Below, piece after piece: positions 12,688 through 23,830 of a stretch of DNA of 64,000 nt. The stretch covers positions 2,092,501-2,156,500 of the forward strand of contig CM060972.1 of NCBI GenBank assembly GCA_030765045.1, given 5' to 3'. The stretch is from Tenodera sinensis. Taxonomy: Eukaryota; Arthropoda; Insecta; Mantodea; Mantidae. The translations under genes were made by a program, and so were the position numbers. Every line of letters starts with the position of its first letter. Position 1 is the stretch's first letter. Under the pieces are notes generated by a model, which was not told the origin of the DNA, made no database searches, and worked only from the letters and a program-made list of their open reading frames with translations.

Positions 12688-12718
<31 letters not shown>
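12480..12718 (+). mobile_element. tRNA-derived SINE (SINE-B) with poly-A tail
   Basis: Contains the B-box-like GCGAGTTCGAATCTCGC, then GTAAGTTATCCGGGTAAGG, GAGGTTTTCCCTACCC, AGACGAATGTCGGGTAAC and a 27-A tail at 12692-12718. A partial relative with GAGTTCGAATCTCGG and GAGTTACCCAGATAAGG lies at 32305-32400. The poly-A end supports LINE-mediated retroposition. Confidence 0.75.
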
Positions 12719-12735
12719 TTATAAAAACATAACAT

Positions 12736-12945
12736 TTTTACTCTCTCTCTACTACCTACTTTTAAATAGAGGAAGTAGTGGACTCCATCTAAAACTCGGA
12801 TACCGAAATGTTACCGGAAATGCCTGTTTTGAGCCCAAGAAAGCATTTTTAGGAAAATGCCAATACTGTAAGTGTATCTGTGAAGGAAAAGTTGGTTAAA
12901 TAACAAACTTTAGTATCTTCCAGGATGCGACGTTTTCTGAAATGT
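12736..12945 (+). mobile_element. REP-A 5' fragment
   Basis: Begins TTTTTACTCTCTCTCTACTACC just after the SINE-B tail and includes the 5' hairpin remnant, GTGGACTCCATC, CGGAAATGCCTGTTTTGAG, AGCATTTTTAGGAAAA and AGTTGGTTAAATAAC. It stops in the middle of the element. Confidence 0.75.
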
Positions 12946-13029
12946 TCGAGTTGATTAAAACACCACGTGTTGTATGTTCAGCTTGTACTTTCATTCGGAA
13001 GCAATTTTGTGTGATATTGTATAACGAGC

Positions 13030-13215
13030 CAATGTTAAGGAGTAGACGAAACTCCTGAGGTCTTGGGTTCAAACTCGGCAGAGGGCAATGCATATTTTTG
13101 GCATAAAACTCCTCTACTCCTCCATGGTATCCTTTGGAAGGGGAGTAAAGTCGGTGGTGGCGTGTTGTTGATTTACCGTACTTAATTTCGGTATCAAATC
13201 TGTGCACTTGGGCTA
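13030..13215 (+). mobile_element. tRNA-derived SINE (SINE-C)
   Basis: B-box-like TTGGGTTCAAACTCGGC is followed by GGCATAAAACTCCTC, CTTTGGAAGGGGAGTAAAG and GGTGGCGTGTTGTTGATTT. The same order (GTGGGTTCAAACCC, GGACGTAAAAGTCC, CTTCGGAAGGGGCCTGAAG, GGTCTCGTGTTGTAGATT) is found at 32435-32650, so this is a dispersed family. Confidence 0.65.
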
Positions 13216-13359
13216 TAAGAGTTGGGGAAATTGTAGGATACCACACACCTCCAAACAGTTATCCATACTCATTATTTGACACACTTGTAGAAAATGTAGA
13301 CTTTAGTTAGGAAGTGCAAGTTGCATGTTACGTCATTAACAAATCACCCCCTGCGTCTG

Positions 13360-13819
13360 TGTGCATGTGCGTGCGTCAGTGCGTATGTGTGTATGGATGT
13401 GTGTCTATGTGCGTGTGTATGTGCGTGTATGTATGTGTGTATGCGTGTATGGATGTGTCTATGTGCGTGTATGTATGTGTGTCTGTGTGCGTGTGTGTAT
13501 ATATATGCGTGTATGTGTGTATGCGTGTATGGATGTGTCTATGTGCGTGTGTATGTGCGTGTATGTATGTGTGTCTATGTGCGTGTGTATGTGCGTGTAT
13601 GTATGTGTGTATGCGTGTATGGATGTGTCTATGTGCGTGTATGTATGTGTGTCTGTGTGCGTGTGTATGTGCGTGTGTATCTATGTGTGTGTATGTGCGT
13701 GTGTGTATGTGTGTATGGATGTGTGTCTATGTGCGTGTGTATGTGCGTGTATGTATGTGTGTCTGTGTGCGTGTGTGTATATATATATGCGTGTATGTGT
13801 GTCTGTGTGCGTGTATGTC
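13360..13819. repeat. TG/TATG microsatellite, left of a SINE
   Basis: Tandem GTGTGCGTGTATGTATG and GTATGGATGTGTCTATG words, with longer blocks of about 100 bp repeated (ATGCGTGTATGGATGTGTC recurs several times). Cys-Val-rich open frames here are translation artefacts. Confidence 0.9.
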
Positions 13820-14048
13820 GGTCTGGGTGGCTCAGTTGGTTAGACGCTGGCCTACTGATCCCAAGGTCGCGGGTTCAAACCCGGCCCAGGCCGATGGTTT
13901 ATTAAGTGTGCTTAAAAAACGACAGCTCCATGTCAGTAGATTTACTGGCATGTAAAAGAACTCCTGCGGGACGAAATTCCGGCACCCCGGCGACGCTGAT
14001 GTGATCCTGGCAATTGACAGCGTCGTTAAACAATAAAATATTTTTTTT
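13820..14048 (+). mobile_element. tRNA-derived SINE (SINE-A), complete
   Basis: The head GGTCTGGGTGGCTCAGTTGG with A box and the B box GGGTTCAAACCC look like a tRNA in which GTCTGGG can pair with CCCAGGC. The body has CAGCTCCATGTCAGTAGA, GGCATGTAAAAGAACTCC, GACGAAATTCCGGCACC and GGCAATTGACAGCGTCG, ending AAACAATAAAATATTTTT. It sits inside a TG array: GTGTGCGTGTATGT occurs on both sides and could be a target duplication, but the simple repeat makes that uncertain. Other copies: 24843-24993 (minus) and the 17394-19539 satellite. Confidence 0.9.
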
Positions 14049-14375
14049 TGTGTGCGTGTATGTGTGTCTGTGTGCGTGTATGTGTGTATGTATGTCTGTG
14101 TGCGTATGTATGTCTGTGTCTGTGTGCATGTGTGTATATTCGTGCGTATGTATGTCTGTGTCTGTGTGCGTATGTATGTCTGTGTCTGTGTGCGTGTGTG
14201 TATATGCGTGTGTATGTATGTGTGTCTGTGTGCGTGTGTGTGCGTGTATGTATGTGCGTCGGTGTGCGTGTGTGTATGTGTCTGGGTATGTGCGTGTGTT
14301 CGTGTGTTTTACTTGTGTATGTGTGTGTGCGTGTGTTTGCGCGTGTGTATGTGCGTATGGATGTGAAAAAACTGG
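14049..14375. repeat. TG/TATG microsatellite, right of the SINE
   Basis: Continues the array at 13360-13819 with GTGTGCGTATGTATGTCTG words. The two arrays were probably one before SINE-A inserted. Confidence 0.9.
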
Positions 14376-14404
14376 AGAACGAAAAGTGAACAAGTGCAAC
14401 ATTG

Positions 14405-14705
14405 TGTAGTGAGTACGTTTGGAACAATAAACATTTTGGAACAATTTTCCATGTAAAGGGTAGTTTAGGGTGCGGCTATTTTCTTCAAAATCTTGGTGTC
14501 GCATCCTTGAAAGACATTGAACTTAAATATTAACCGACTTTTCGTTATGAGTTATGCTATTCACGCACACAGACACGGAGCTTTTTCTAAAAGTGCTTTT
14601 TTTTTATTCAGCGGACTAAAACATGTATTTCCGGTGAAATCTTAACATGGAATTTTTGGGTGGAATACAATACTTGCTATACGTAGAAGAGAAAGTAATA
14701 ATGAA
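14405..14705 (-). mobile_element. REP-A 5' half, inverted
   Basis: Reverse complement of the REP-A 5' half: CCATGTAAAGGGTAGTTTAGG, GTGTCGCATCCTTGAAAGAC, CGACTTTTCGTTATGAG, GTATTTCCGGTGAAATC, TTTTTGGGTGGAATACAA and the end AGAAGAGAAAGTAATAATG. Confidence 0.8.
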
Positions 14706-14744
14706 GGGAGAAAAACCCGGAGTAAGTAAAATGTTTGAGTAAGT

Positions 14745-14910
14745 GGGAAGGTAGGTAGGTATGTAGGCAGGTAATTTGGCAGCAGTGAATGTGGAGGGTT
14801 AGTTATCTATCTACCTGGTGTAGGGTTTACCTGAGCGACCGACCGCCAATAACACCTCGTACATACATTCTCTCAAATCATATACCTGCCTACCTACCTG
14901 CCCACCCTTG
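14745..14910. repeat. Imperfect inverted repeat of GGTA/TACC words
   Basis: AGGTAGGTAGGTATGTAGGCAGG at 14750-14773 is mirrored by CCTGCCTACCTACCTGCCCACC at 14886-14907, separated by about 110 bp that include GACCGACCGCC. It could form a stem. No family recognised. Confidence 0.5.
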
Positions 14911-16720
14911 TATGGAAACAAAGTATTACTCAAATAACACATTATAAAATGTTACTGTTTATTTTTATGAAATTAATTTATATAACCTTACAGCGATTAT
15001 TTCTTTCATGAGCCAAGAATGTATTCATGAATCTAATTGGGAGCCAATATCAGTTTGAACCAATCGCAGTAGACTAGTGAAACAGTCGAAATGGGAATGC
15101 CGCAGCGACTCGCATTTTTTTGATTTATAACCTAAAGAAAGGAATTACTTTCTTAAAGAATACGCTGCAACAAATTCAGTTACAATATATAAAATACCAA
15201 CATTAATTTCCTTTTATTTCATTTTATTAAGTATTTGAAGTGTTGTTTGTTAGCAGAGAGTGTCGTGAGTTTAGAGTTAGATAATATCAGCGAAGTGTGT
15301 ATACTCGCAGCTTCCGGGGTGAGGATTTGTCTAACTATTGACCACGCTCGACAGTCTGCAAATGGAAATGTATAAAGGACGAAACCTGGAAGTTGAACGT
15401 GGTGTAAAAAGTCCCCTATATGACCTTGGCAGTCAAAGGGAACTGTAGAAACACACAAAAGAGCTTTCCTGCTGCGTTCCCCTCGCCTGTACCCAGGTGT
15501 AGGTACGACTGGAACGTAGGATGACGGTTTACAGTTCTATAGAAATGACGGGAAAATACTTTCAGCTAGTTTGTTTGTAGCGACAAAAACGCTGTGTACC
15601 TAAAGGATATGAAAAACGCTATGAAAGCGCCCTTGCCTAACATCTAGTCACGAGAGTGCTAAAATAAAACGTCTACAAGAACACATGACGTCACATAGAG
15701 CAATTCCGTGGTTAACGAGATGCACAGGCTACGGCGCGACGTTGCGTAGTATAGGATCATGATACTGATACTGTAATTGCACGAGGGGAGGAGCGGGTGG
15801 GGGGGGGGGTGTTATTTCTTGGGTCCTCTTGTGGGAGTGAGTTCAAGGGTAAACATAAACACCCATCAACAGTTATCACTTATCCTGCAGGGTTATGTGG
15901 TATTAGAAAAGCTTACTTATCTCACATTTCAAACTTTCGCTTCTTTTCGTAATTCTCACTTGTCACACTGCAGCCAAGATATTAAAACATATAGTCAATG
16001 ACTGTCTCTGATGCGATGGTTAGCAAACCCACAAGTGCCGGGTTCGACTCCCTCACCTGCCTAGGTACATATATCTCAATTTGATGTTCTTCATAAACTC
16101 ACAGAATGGTAAAGGAGGGAAGTTCCAAAGGGAAAGTGGTGCGTGTGACTTTAGATATCTAAACGAGATATAAACCCAGGACTGGTAAACCGATATCTAA
16201 GAGTACCTATTCCAAACAGTTCTTATTTACCTACTTGTAAAAGCGTGCTCTATCAACTGTTTCTAACGCGGTTTAAGGACATTTGCTATCCTTATTCGCA
16301 AACATTCAGAGTATTTTTAAACTGAAGTCAATTCACAAATTTCATGATGCATCTTTAATAGTTAAACATTATATCCAGTTTTGTGTGGCAATATAGCAAA
16401 AACCACGAAATAAATGGAAACAATTGAAGTTAACCGTGTATTGCAAGAAAACACGCGTAGCAGTAGCAATTTCAGAAAATGGCATCTTAACATCTGATAA
16501 GGCCAAAAGTACTTAAAGTTGATATGGAATATATTTTCTTTATCTACTTTTAATTCCAAATTTACTCATTTGTCAAATATAAAAATCCTTTGACTTGAAT
16601 GCACGATGTTTTGTGAAGTTTTGTGAAAATGAGTGTTTTTGTTTGTTTTGTTTGTTTGGGGCTGTAACCCCCGAGGGAACCCTTGCTAGTGGAACTCGTT
16701 GCAACTTACGAGGGAACGAG
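14911..16720. other. No gene recognised; a tRNA-like remnant near 16010-16065
   Basis: About 1.8 kb of unique-looking DNA. A G run lies near 15797. Around 16010-16065 there is a degraded tRNA-like piece (GATGGTTAGCAAACC then GCCGGGTTCGACTCCC), likely a SINE head. Nothing else could be supported. Confidence 0.5.
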
Positions 16721-16724
16721 AAAT

Positions 16725-17030
16725 GTACGGTTGCTCTGGTCGTCTCCGTAGCTGCTGCTTATTAAGCGGGGACCTGGGTTCGATGCCCGATATCGGTGTG
16801 GGTGCACTCAGCCTTGTTTGACAAGTAGTGGCCCCTGGTCAAGGAGACCGCATAACTGACCGGAAGCGATCGGGGCACTGACCACGTCCCACCTCCAGTA
16901 CTGCACCCCACTGGGTAGAGGTGGGCGACGCCGCGGTACTGGGGTACTGACCACATCCCACTCATGACACCTATGTCGTGCAGCGGTCGGGCGGTAGGCC
17001 TTGGCCCAAGAGGAGGGGGGGGGGTAAGCT
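16725..17030 (+). mobile_element. tRNA-derived SINE (SINE-D)
   Basis: The head includes CTCCGTAGCTGCTGC and the B box CTGGGTTCGATGCCCG, followed by GGTGCACTCAGCCTTGT, CAAGTAGTGGCCCC, ATAACTGACCGG, CTGACCACGTCCCACC and GCACCCCACTGGG. Related inverted copies lie at 37720-38035 and 44495-44765, and a tail-like piece at 23640-23830. Confidence 0.75.
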
Positions 17031-17393
17031 TCACTTATTTTTGTACTTTTGGTATAAGATGTGAACATTAAACGTAAGTGAAGCGTGGTCTCTAAATATT
17101 TATTATATTTGTTGGAGACCACTTAAATTGAGTGATACATTTAATGGAGATTTACTAGCGATCAGTTTGAAGTGACTTGTTTAATGATGTAGAAATGAAC
17201 AAGTAAAAGGAATGGTCTATACTGACAGGTGTTGTTGACTTTATTAATTAGGTTAAATAATTATGCTTTCTTAGCAGGTAACCTGAATACATAATGACTT
17301 CTTTTTGCTGAGAAAAATTAAACTCTTGATTTTAATAATTGAAGTCATTTATTGCAATTATTTATATATCTCAGTATTATTTCTTTATAAAAT

Positions 17394-19539
17394 GGTCTAG
17401 GGGTAACATGCTAGTCTTTGGTTCCCAAGGTCGCTAGTTCAAACTCAGCCGAGAGCATGGCTTCTCTCTGAAGGGAAGGGATGTTTCACGTCCAATACAC
17501 TCGTAGAACGGGATGTTGCAAACCACAGCGGCTAAAGCTCGTCCATCGGTCTGGGTGGCTCAGTTGGTTAGACGCTGGCCTACGGTTCCCAAGGTCGCTA
17601 GTTCAAACTCAGCCGAGAGCATGGCTTCTCTCTGAAGGGAAGGGATGTTTCACGTCCAATACACTCGTGGAACGGGATGTTGCAAACCACAGCGGCTAAA
17701 GCTCGTCCATCGGTCTGGGTGGCTCAGTTGGTTAGACGCTGGCCTACTGTTCCCAAGGTCGCTAGTTCAAACCCAGCCGAGAGCATGGCTTCTCTCTGAA
17801 GGGAAGGGATGTTTCACGTCCAATACACTCGTAGAACGGGATGTTGCAAACCACAGCGGCTAAGGCTCGTCCATCGGTCTGGGTGGCTCAGTTGGTTAGA
17901 CGCTGGCCTACTGTTCCCAAGGTCGCTAGTTCAAACCCAGCCGAGAGCATGGCTTCTCTCTGAAGGGAAGGGATGTTTCACGTCCAATACACTCGTAGAA
18001 CGGGATGTTGCAAACCACAGCGGCTAAAGCTCGTCCATCGGTCTGGGTGGCTCAGTTGGTTAGACGCTGGCCTACTGTTCCCAAGGTCGCTAGTTCAAAC
18101 CCAGCCGAGAGCATGGCTTCTCTCTGAAGGGAAGGGATGTTTCACGTCCAATACACTCGTAGAACGGGATGTTGCAAACCACAGCGGCTAAAGCTCGTCC
18201 ATCGGTCTGGGTGGCTCAGTTGGTTAGACGCTGGCCTACTGTTCCCAAGGTCGCTAGTTCAAACTCAGCCGAGAGCATGGCTTCTCTCTGAAGGGAAGGG
18301 ATGTTTCACGTCCAATACACTCGTAGAACGGGATGTTGCAAACCACAGCGGCTAAGGCTCGTCCATCGGTCTGGGTGGCTCAGTTGGTTAGACGCTGGCC
18401 TACTGTTCCCAAGGTCGCTAGTTCAAACTCAGCCGAGAGCATGGCTTCTCTCTGAAGGGAAGGGATGTTTCACGTCCAATACACTCGTAGAACGGGATGT
18501 TGCAAACCACAGCGGCTAAGGCTCGTCCATCGGTCTGGGTGGCTCAGTTGGTTAGACGCTGGCCTACTGTTCCCAAGGTCGCTAGTTCAAACCCAGCCGA
18601 GAGCATGGCTTCTCTCTGAAGGGAAGGGAAGGGATGTTTCACGTCCAATACACTCGTAGAACGGGATGTTGCAAGCCACAGCGGCTAAAGCTCGTCCATC
18701 GGTCTGGGTGGCTCAGTTGGTTAGACGCTGGCCTACTGTTCCCAAGGTCGCTAGTTCAAACCCAGCCGAGAGCATGGCTTCTCTCTGAAGGGAAGGGATG
18801 TTTCACGTCCAATACACTCGTAGAACGGGATGTTGCAAACCACAGCGGATAAAGCTCGTCCATCGGTCTGGGTGAGTGGCTCAGTTGGTTAGACGCTGGC
18901 CTACTGTTCCCAAGGTCGCTAGTTCAAACCCAGCCGAGAGCATGGCTTCTCTCTGAAGGGAAGGGATGTTTCACGTCCAATACACTCGTAGAACGGGATG
19001 TTGCAAACCACAGCGGCTAAAGCTCGTCCATCGGTCTGGGTGGCTCAGTTGGTTAGACGCTGGCCTACTGTTCCCAAGGTCGCTAGTTCAAACCCAGCCG
19101 AGAGCATGGCTTCTCTCTGAAGGGAAGGGATGTTTCACGTCCAATACACTCGTAGAACGGGATGTTGCAAACCACAGCGGATAAAGCTCGTCCATCGGTC
19201 TGGGTGAGTGGCTCAGTTGGTTAGACGCTGGCCTACTGTTCCCAAGGTCGCTAGTTCAAACCCAGCCGAGAGCATGGCTTCTCTCTGAAGGGAAGGGAAG
19301 GGATGTTTCACGTCCAATACACTCGTGGAACGGGATGTTACAAACCACAGCGGATAAAGCTCGTCCATCGGTCTGGGTGAGTGGCTCAGTTGGTTAGACG
19401 CTGGCCTACTGTTCCCAAGGTCGCTAGTTCAAACCCAGCCGAGAGCATGGCTTCTCTCTGAAGGGAAGGGAAGGGATGTTTCACGTCCAATACACTCGTA
19501 GAACGGGATGTTGCAAACCACAGCAGCTAAAGCTCGTCC
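17394..19539 (+). repeat. 164-bp SINE-derived tandem satellite, 13 units
   Basis: Unit heads begin at about 17394 (divergent head), 17548, 17712, 17876, 18040, 18204, 18368, 18532, 18701, 18865, 19033, 19197 and 19370. Each carries the SINE-A-type head GGTCTGGGTGGCTCAGTTGG, a degenerate B box (CGCTAGTTCAAACCC), then GAGAGCATGGCTTCTC, a GGGAAGGGATGTTTCACG linker and ACAGCGGCTAAAGCTCG. Units are nearly identical. Length variants come from an extra GGGAA or an extra GAGT. The repeated 72-codon open frames starting in the linker are by-products of the repeat. Confidence 0.95.
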
Positions 19540-19599
19540 AGAAATAAAACCCCGATTTATGATACACCTTTTCCATGCAATCACTAGAAACAACTGAAT

Positions 19600-19990
19600 A
19601 TCCACAGGGTATTGACGAATAATCGAACAATTCGAACCATTAATAACGGATATCTCGGAAATGGCTTATACTACGAAAAACGTTACTTGAAACGAATTGT
19701 GCGCTATCTACATTTTGTGTTTGTCGCTTGTACAAAAGTTATTCAGAATGAAGAGAACTTCAAAGAATATTCCCAGAAAATTCAACATAGACATTTCATC
19801 TTATGAAAATATCTTAGAAGGTGGCATTTTAATTAAAACCGTTACAGCCCTTTTTGAGGAAATTAAAATACTCGAAATATGTTACATAAAGATACTGGAA
19901 CGAACACCAAGTTTGGTATTTATTCGACTGTTTGTTCTTGAGTTATGTTGCCCACAGACATACAGGAGCTTTTCCTAAAACTCTGCTGTG
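19600..19990 (-). mobile_element. REP-A fragment abutting another inverted copy
   Basis: Reverse-oriented REP-A middle part: ATATCTCGGAAATGGCTTA, TTCCCAGAAAATTCAACAT, CGTTACAGCCCTTTTTGAGG and TTCTTGAGTTATGTTGCC. It ends where the next copy's 3' terminus (AAAACTCTGCTGTGTTGCAC) begins, so a second copy seems to have inserted into, or next to, the first. Confidence 0.7.
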
Positions 19991-20702
19991 TTGCACTCAC
20001 ATGACTTTCTCTACTCAGTCTTGTACTAACCATTCTTACAAACTGTCGTGTTAGTTGAGATAAACATTTGTACAAATTATCTTATTGCTTATTTCCTTGT
20101 AGGTACAAAGGGAATATGGGAAGACAGAAGGCTTTGTGCGATACTCAAATCTTTTAAAGCTTTGAGATTCCGTTCTCTTTGCACACTTAACATATAAAAA
20201 AATGAACAACGATGATCCATTTCACGAAAGTTTTAAGTTTTCCGAAGCTCACACACACACACAAGGAATATCTCCGAAATGGTTCCCCTACAAGAAAATG
20301 TATTGAGACATAAATTGTGTATTTTAGCAAGATCTACTTTTTTTGTATAGTGTGATTTTGTCTATCTCTAACGGTTTACCAGTTATGCAAAAGTCATCCA
20401 GAGTAAAGACGACTACAGCGGCTGTAGCCAGAAAATTCAAGATATGCATTTCATTTGTCATAAAAATATATCAAACATGTGGCATTTTAATCAAAATCGT
20501 TAGAGCCATTTTCAAGAAAATAAAAATTTTCAAACAATTGTCCATGTGAAGGGTTGTTTAGGGTGGGGCTATTTTCTTCAAAATCTTCGTGTCGCATCCT
20601 TGAAACACATTAAACTTAAATACCAACTGTGGGTTTTAACCGACTTTTCGTTTTTGAGTTGTGCTGTCCACAGACTTACATACAAACACAGAGACACACA
20701 TT

Positions 20703-20769
<67 letters not shown>

Positions 20770-20957
20770 CTTTTTCTAAAAATGCTGGTTTTTTTTAGTT
20801 TTATTATTTTTTTTTTATTACTATTATTATTATTATTTTTTTTTATTTTTTTTTTGTATTCAGGGGATCTCAAAACATATATTTCCGGTGAAATCTCGAC
20901 ATGGAATTTTTGGGTGGAATACAATACTTGCCCTACTTGACAGAAGAGAAAGTAAAA
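19978..20957 (-). mobile_element. REP-A, full length, with expanded (CA)n
   Basis: A complete inverted copy. It starts with the reverse of the 3' end (ACTCTGCTGTGTTGCACTCA, then CATGACTTTCTCTACTC), runs through GCACACTTAACAT, AATATCTCCGAAATGG, GGTGGGGCTATTTTC and TTAACCGACTTTTCG, and ends AAATCTCGACATGGAATTT, GGTGGAATACAA, AGAAGAGAAAGTAAAA. The internal simple repeat is expanded to (CA)n at about 20704-20765, and T-rich tracts occur at 20788-20855. Confidence 0.85.
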
Positions 20958-21289
20958 TTGTGTTGTTTTTTATTGAGGGAGTGTTGAAGTGTGGAGTGCA
21001 ATTACATACTTGGTGCAGAGTAGACCAGTGCGGCGGTATTGGCAAGCACTGCTGCAGTAGACAACAACAAAATCGATACAGCCAGCCAGTCAGCGAGCCA
21101 GCCAGCAATCCATCCCCGAGTTGTACAAACGCTTCCTGCTTGCCTACTTGCTTGCCTGCCAGCTCCGTACACACTTGTATCACCACCAAACTCATTTCTA
21201 CAACCAAATGAAACAAGGATTAGTCTAAAAACATTCAAATGATTTTGTTTTTCAATATATTCCCCTTTAACATCAATACAGCTTTAAAC

Positions 21290-21940
21290 CACATTTTTAC
21301 TTTCTCTACTACGTATAGGTAGTAAATAGAGGAACTATTGTATTCCACCCAAAAATTCGATATCGAAATTTCACTGGAAATACGAAAAGTCGGTTAAAAA
21401 CCAAAGTTGGTATTTAAGTTTAATGTCTTTCAAGGATGCGACACGAAGATTTTGAAGAAAATTCCTCCACCCTAAACTACCCTTTACATGGAAAATTTTT
21501 TGAAAATTTTGATTTTCTCGAAAATGGCTCTAACGGTTTTGATTAAAGTGCAATATGTTTATCATATTTGTATGAGAAATGAAATGTATATTTTGAATTT
21601 TCTGGCTATAGCCTATGTAGTCCTGTTTACTCTGGATGTCTTTTGAATAACTCGTAAACTGTAGACTACTTATGTCAAATGGAAGATCGTTATTAATTTT
21701 TATATGTTAAGTGTGCAAAGAGAACGGAATCTTAAAGTTTTAAAACATTTGACTATCGCACAAAGGCTAGCGTATTCCCATATACCCCTTGTACCTACAA
21801 GGAAATAAGCAATAAGATAATTTGTACAAATGTTTATCTCAACTAACATGAAGAAGATATAGCAATAAGAGTTTGTAAGAATGGTTAGTAGAAGAGTAGA
21901 GAAAGTCATGTGAGTGCAACACATCAGAATTTTTAAAGTA
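21290..21940 (+). mobile_element. REP-A copy, both ends present
   Basis: Starts ACATTTTTACTTTCTCTACT with ACGTATAGGTAGT making a short 5' hairpin. The central CAGCATAACTC/simple-repeat segment is missing. It ends AGTAGAGAAAGTCATGTGAG then TGCAACACATCAGAATTTTT. The outer words ACTTTCTCTACT and AGTAGAGAAAGT are exact reverse complements (12 bp). Confidence 0.8.
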
Positions 21941-22164
21941 ATGATGCGAGGTTTTTATGTCTTATGCTTGTTCACCAGATACCTACATTTCTAAACCGAT
22001 CTGCTAATTGTTCACGTGTTAATGATGATTTAAGATCACAAAAACTCACAGCACGTCATGTTCAGTTTTGCGCGAACATAACATCTTTAAATGATAATAA
22101 ACAAACTAGAGAAAATGGAATAAACTGCACGACAATCATCTGGCAAGATATCAGAAAATGGTTG

Positions 22165-23127
22165 TCAAGTACACATACACGCGCACACACCACACACACA
22201 CACCACACACACACACACCACACACACACACCACACACACGCACAGGCACCCACACACACGCACGCGCACACACACACACCACATACACGCGCACACACA
22301 CGCACGCGCACACACACGCACAGGCACCCACACACGCGCACACACGCACAGGCGCACACACACACAAGCACCCACACACACACACGCACAGACACCCACA
22401 CACACGCACATGCACCCACACAAGCACACACGCACGCGCACACACACGCACAGGCACACACACGCACGCGCACACACACGCACGCGCGCACACACACAGG
22501 CACACACACGCACGCGCGCACACCCACACATACAAGCACACGCACGCACACACGCGCACACATACATACACACACGCACACACACAGGCACACATGCACG
22601 CGCACACATGCACGCGTGCACACACGCGCGCGCACACACATGCACGCGCACACACACGCGCGCACACACACATGCACGCGCACACACACACGTGCACACA
22701 CAGACACACACGCACACACACGGACGCGCACACACACACACGCACAGACACCCACACACACGCACATGCACCCACACAAGCACACACACACGCACAGGCA
22801 CACACACACGCACGCGCACACACACGCACGCGCGCACACACAGGCACACACACACACGCACGCGCACCCACACACACAAGCACACACACAAGCACACGCA
22901 CGCACACACGCGCACACAAACACACACGCACACATGCACGTGCACACACACAGGCACACACGCGCGCATACACACACAGGCACACACATGCACGCGCACA
23001 CACACGCGCGCACACACACATGCACGCGCACACACACACACACACACGCGTGCACACACAGACACACACGCACACACACAGGCACACGCACACACACACG
23101 CGCACACGCACGCACACACACACACAC

Positions 23128-23130
<3 letters not shown>
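22165..23130. repeat. 1-kb CA/CG alternating array
   Basis: Almost pure alternating purine-pyrimidine sequence: CACACA interrupted by CACGCGCACAC, CACGCACAGGCAC and CATGCACGCGC words. Some blocks (for example ACACCCACACAAGCACACAC) recur about 350 bp apart. It ends in an (AT)n run near 23129-23158. The His-Thr and Val-Cys open frames on both strands are artefacts. Confidence 0.95.
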
Positions 23131-23158
<28 letters not shown>

Positions 23159-23439
23159 CAAGTTTGTTTGTTTTCAAAAGCAATTCTGTGTAAGATTGTC
23201 GTGTAGCTGTTACCGGGGGCTGAAAACGAGGACAGGGCCGTACCTGTAGCTAAGACCTGACAAGTTGTGTGCAAGAGATAGACAGATATGTACGTGTAAG
23301 GGCAGTTTTACAATTATTCCCACCAGTCCTATAGTTCAAATGGACAGCTTTGTCCCTCATGGACCAAGCACACTTATCTATAAGGGGTTGAAAATAAAGT
23401 GCGAGGGGGGGGGGAGACTTGTGAGGTGAGAGTTGGAGT

Positions 23440-23830
23440 CACGACAGAGAAAAGGGCAGGTTCCATATGTTGAAACTGGTCGGTGGCTTGCAGAGGACCA
23501 AGTTTACCCTGAAACAACCAGGAGGGAAGCAGACGGACCAGTTATCCTTTACAGGATTTGCCTAGCGACCGAAGGTTGTGACGTGACGGGAACCGAACCC
23601 ACGACCTCTAGAATTCCAGTCGCACGCGCCACCCGATAAAATAAAGTAGGGTAGGTTTTAAGCATTTAACTGATCCCGCGGCGAAACAGTCCTTTCCGGG
23701 GAGAGACCTACCGCCAGGCCGCTGCGTTCTCCATCTCAGCCAAGCACTGGATAGTGGGACGCTACTTCTCAATCAACTGTCTCCTAACGAGGCTGAGTGC
23801 ACCCCGATCTATGACTTTTGCCAACTCCTA
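23440..23830. mobile_element. Decayed SINE pieces
   Basis: A minus-strand B-box-like piece (GAACCGAACCCACGACC at 23590-23606) ends one element. Directly after it, AGCCAAGCACTGG, CTTCTCAATCAACTGTC and CGAGGCTGAGTGCACC match the tail region of SINE-D-like copies. Boundaries are uncertain. Confidence 0.45.

Noticed and set aside
13314..14504. Cys-Val and His-Thr rich open frames around SINE-A
   Set aside because: They are readings of the TG arrays on both sides of the SINE.
14750..14907. Insect telomeric repeat
   Set aside because: The words are GGTAGGTAG rather than TTAGG, and the run is short and inverted.
17481..19184. A family of nine nearly identical 72-codon open frames in tandem
   Set aside because: They repeat with the 164-bp satellite, run across the tRNA-like head, and end at the same point of each unit. 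They are by-products of the repeat, not a gene cluster.
22062..23274. Overlapping 300-400 codon open frames on both strands
   Set aside because: All come from the alternating CA/CG array, which lacks TAA, TAG and TGA. They are not genes.
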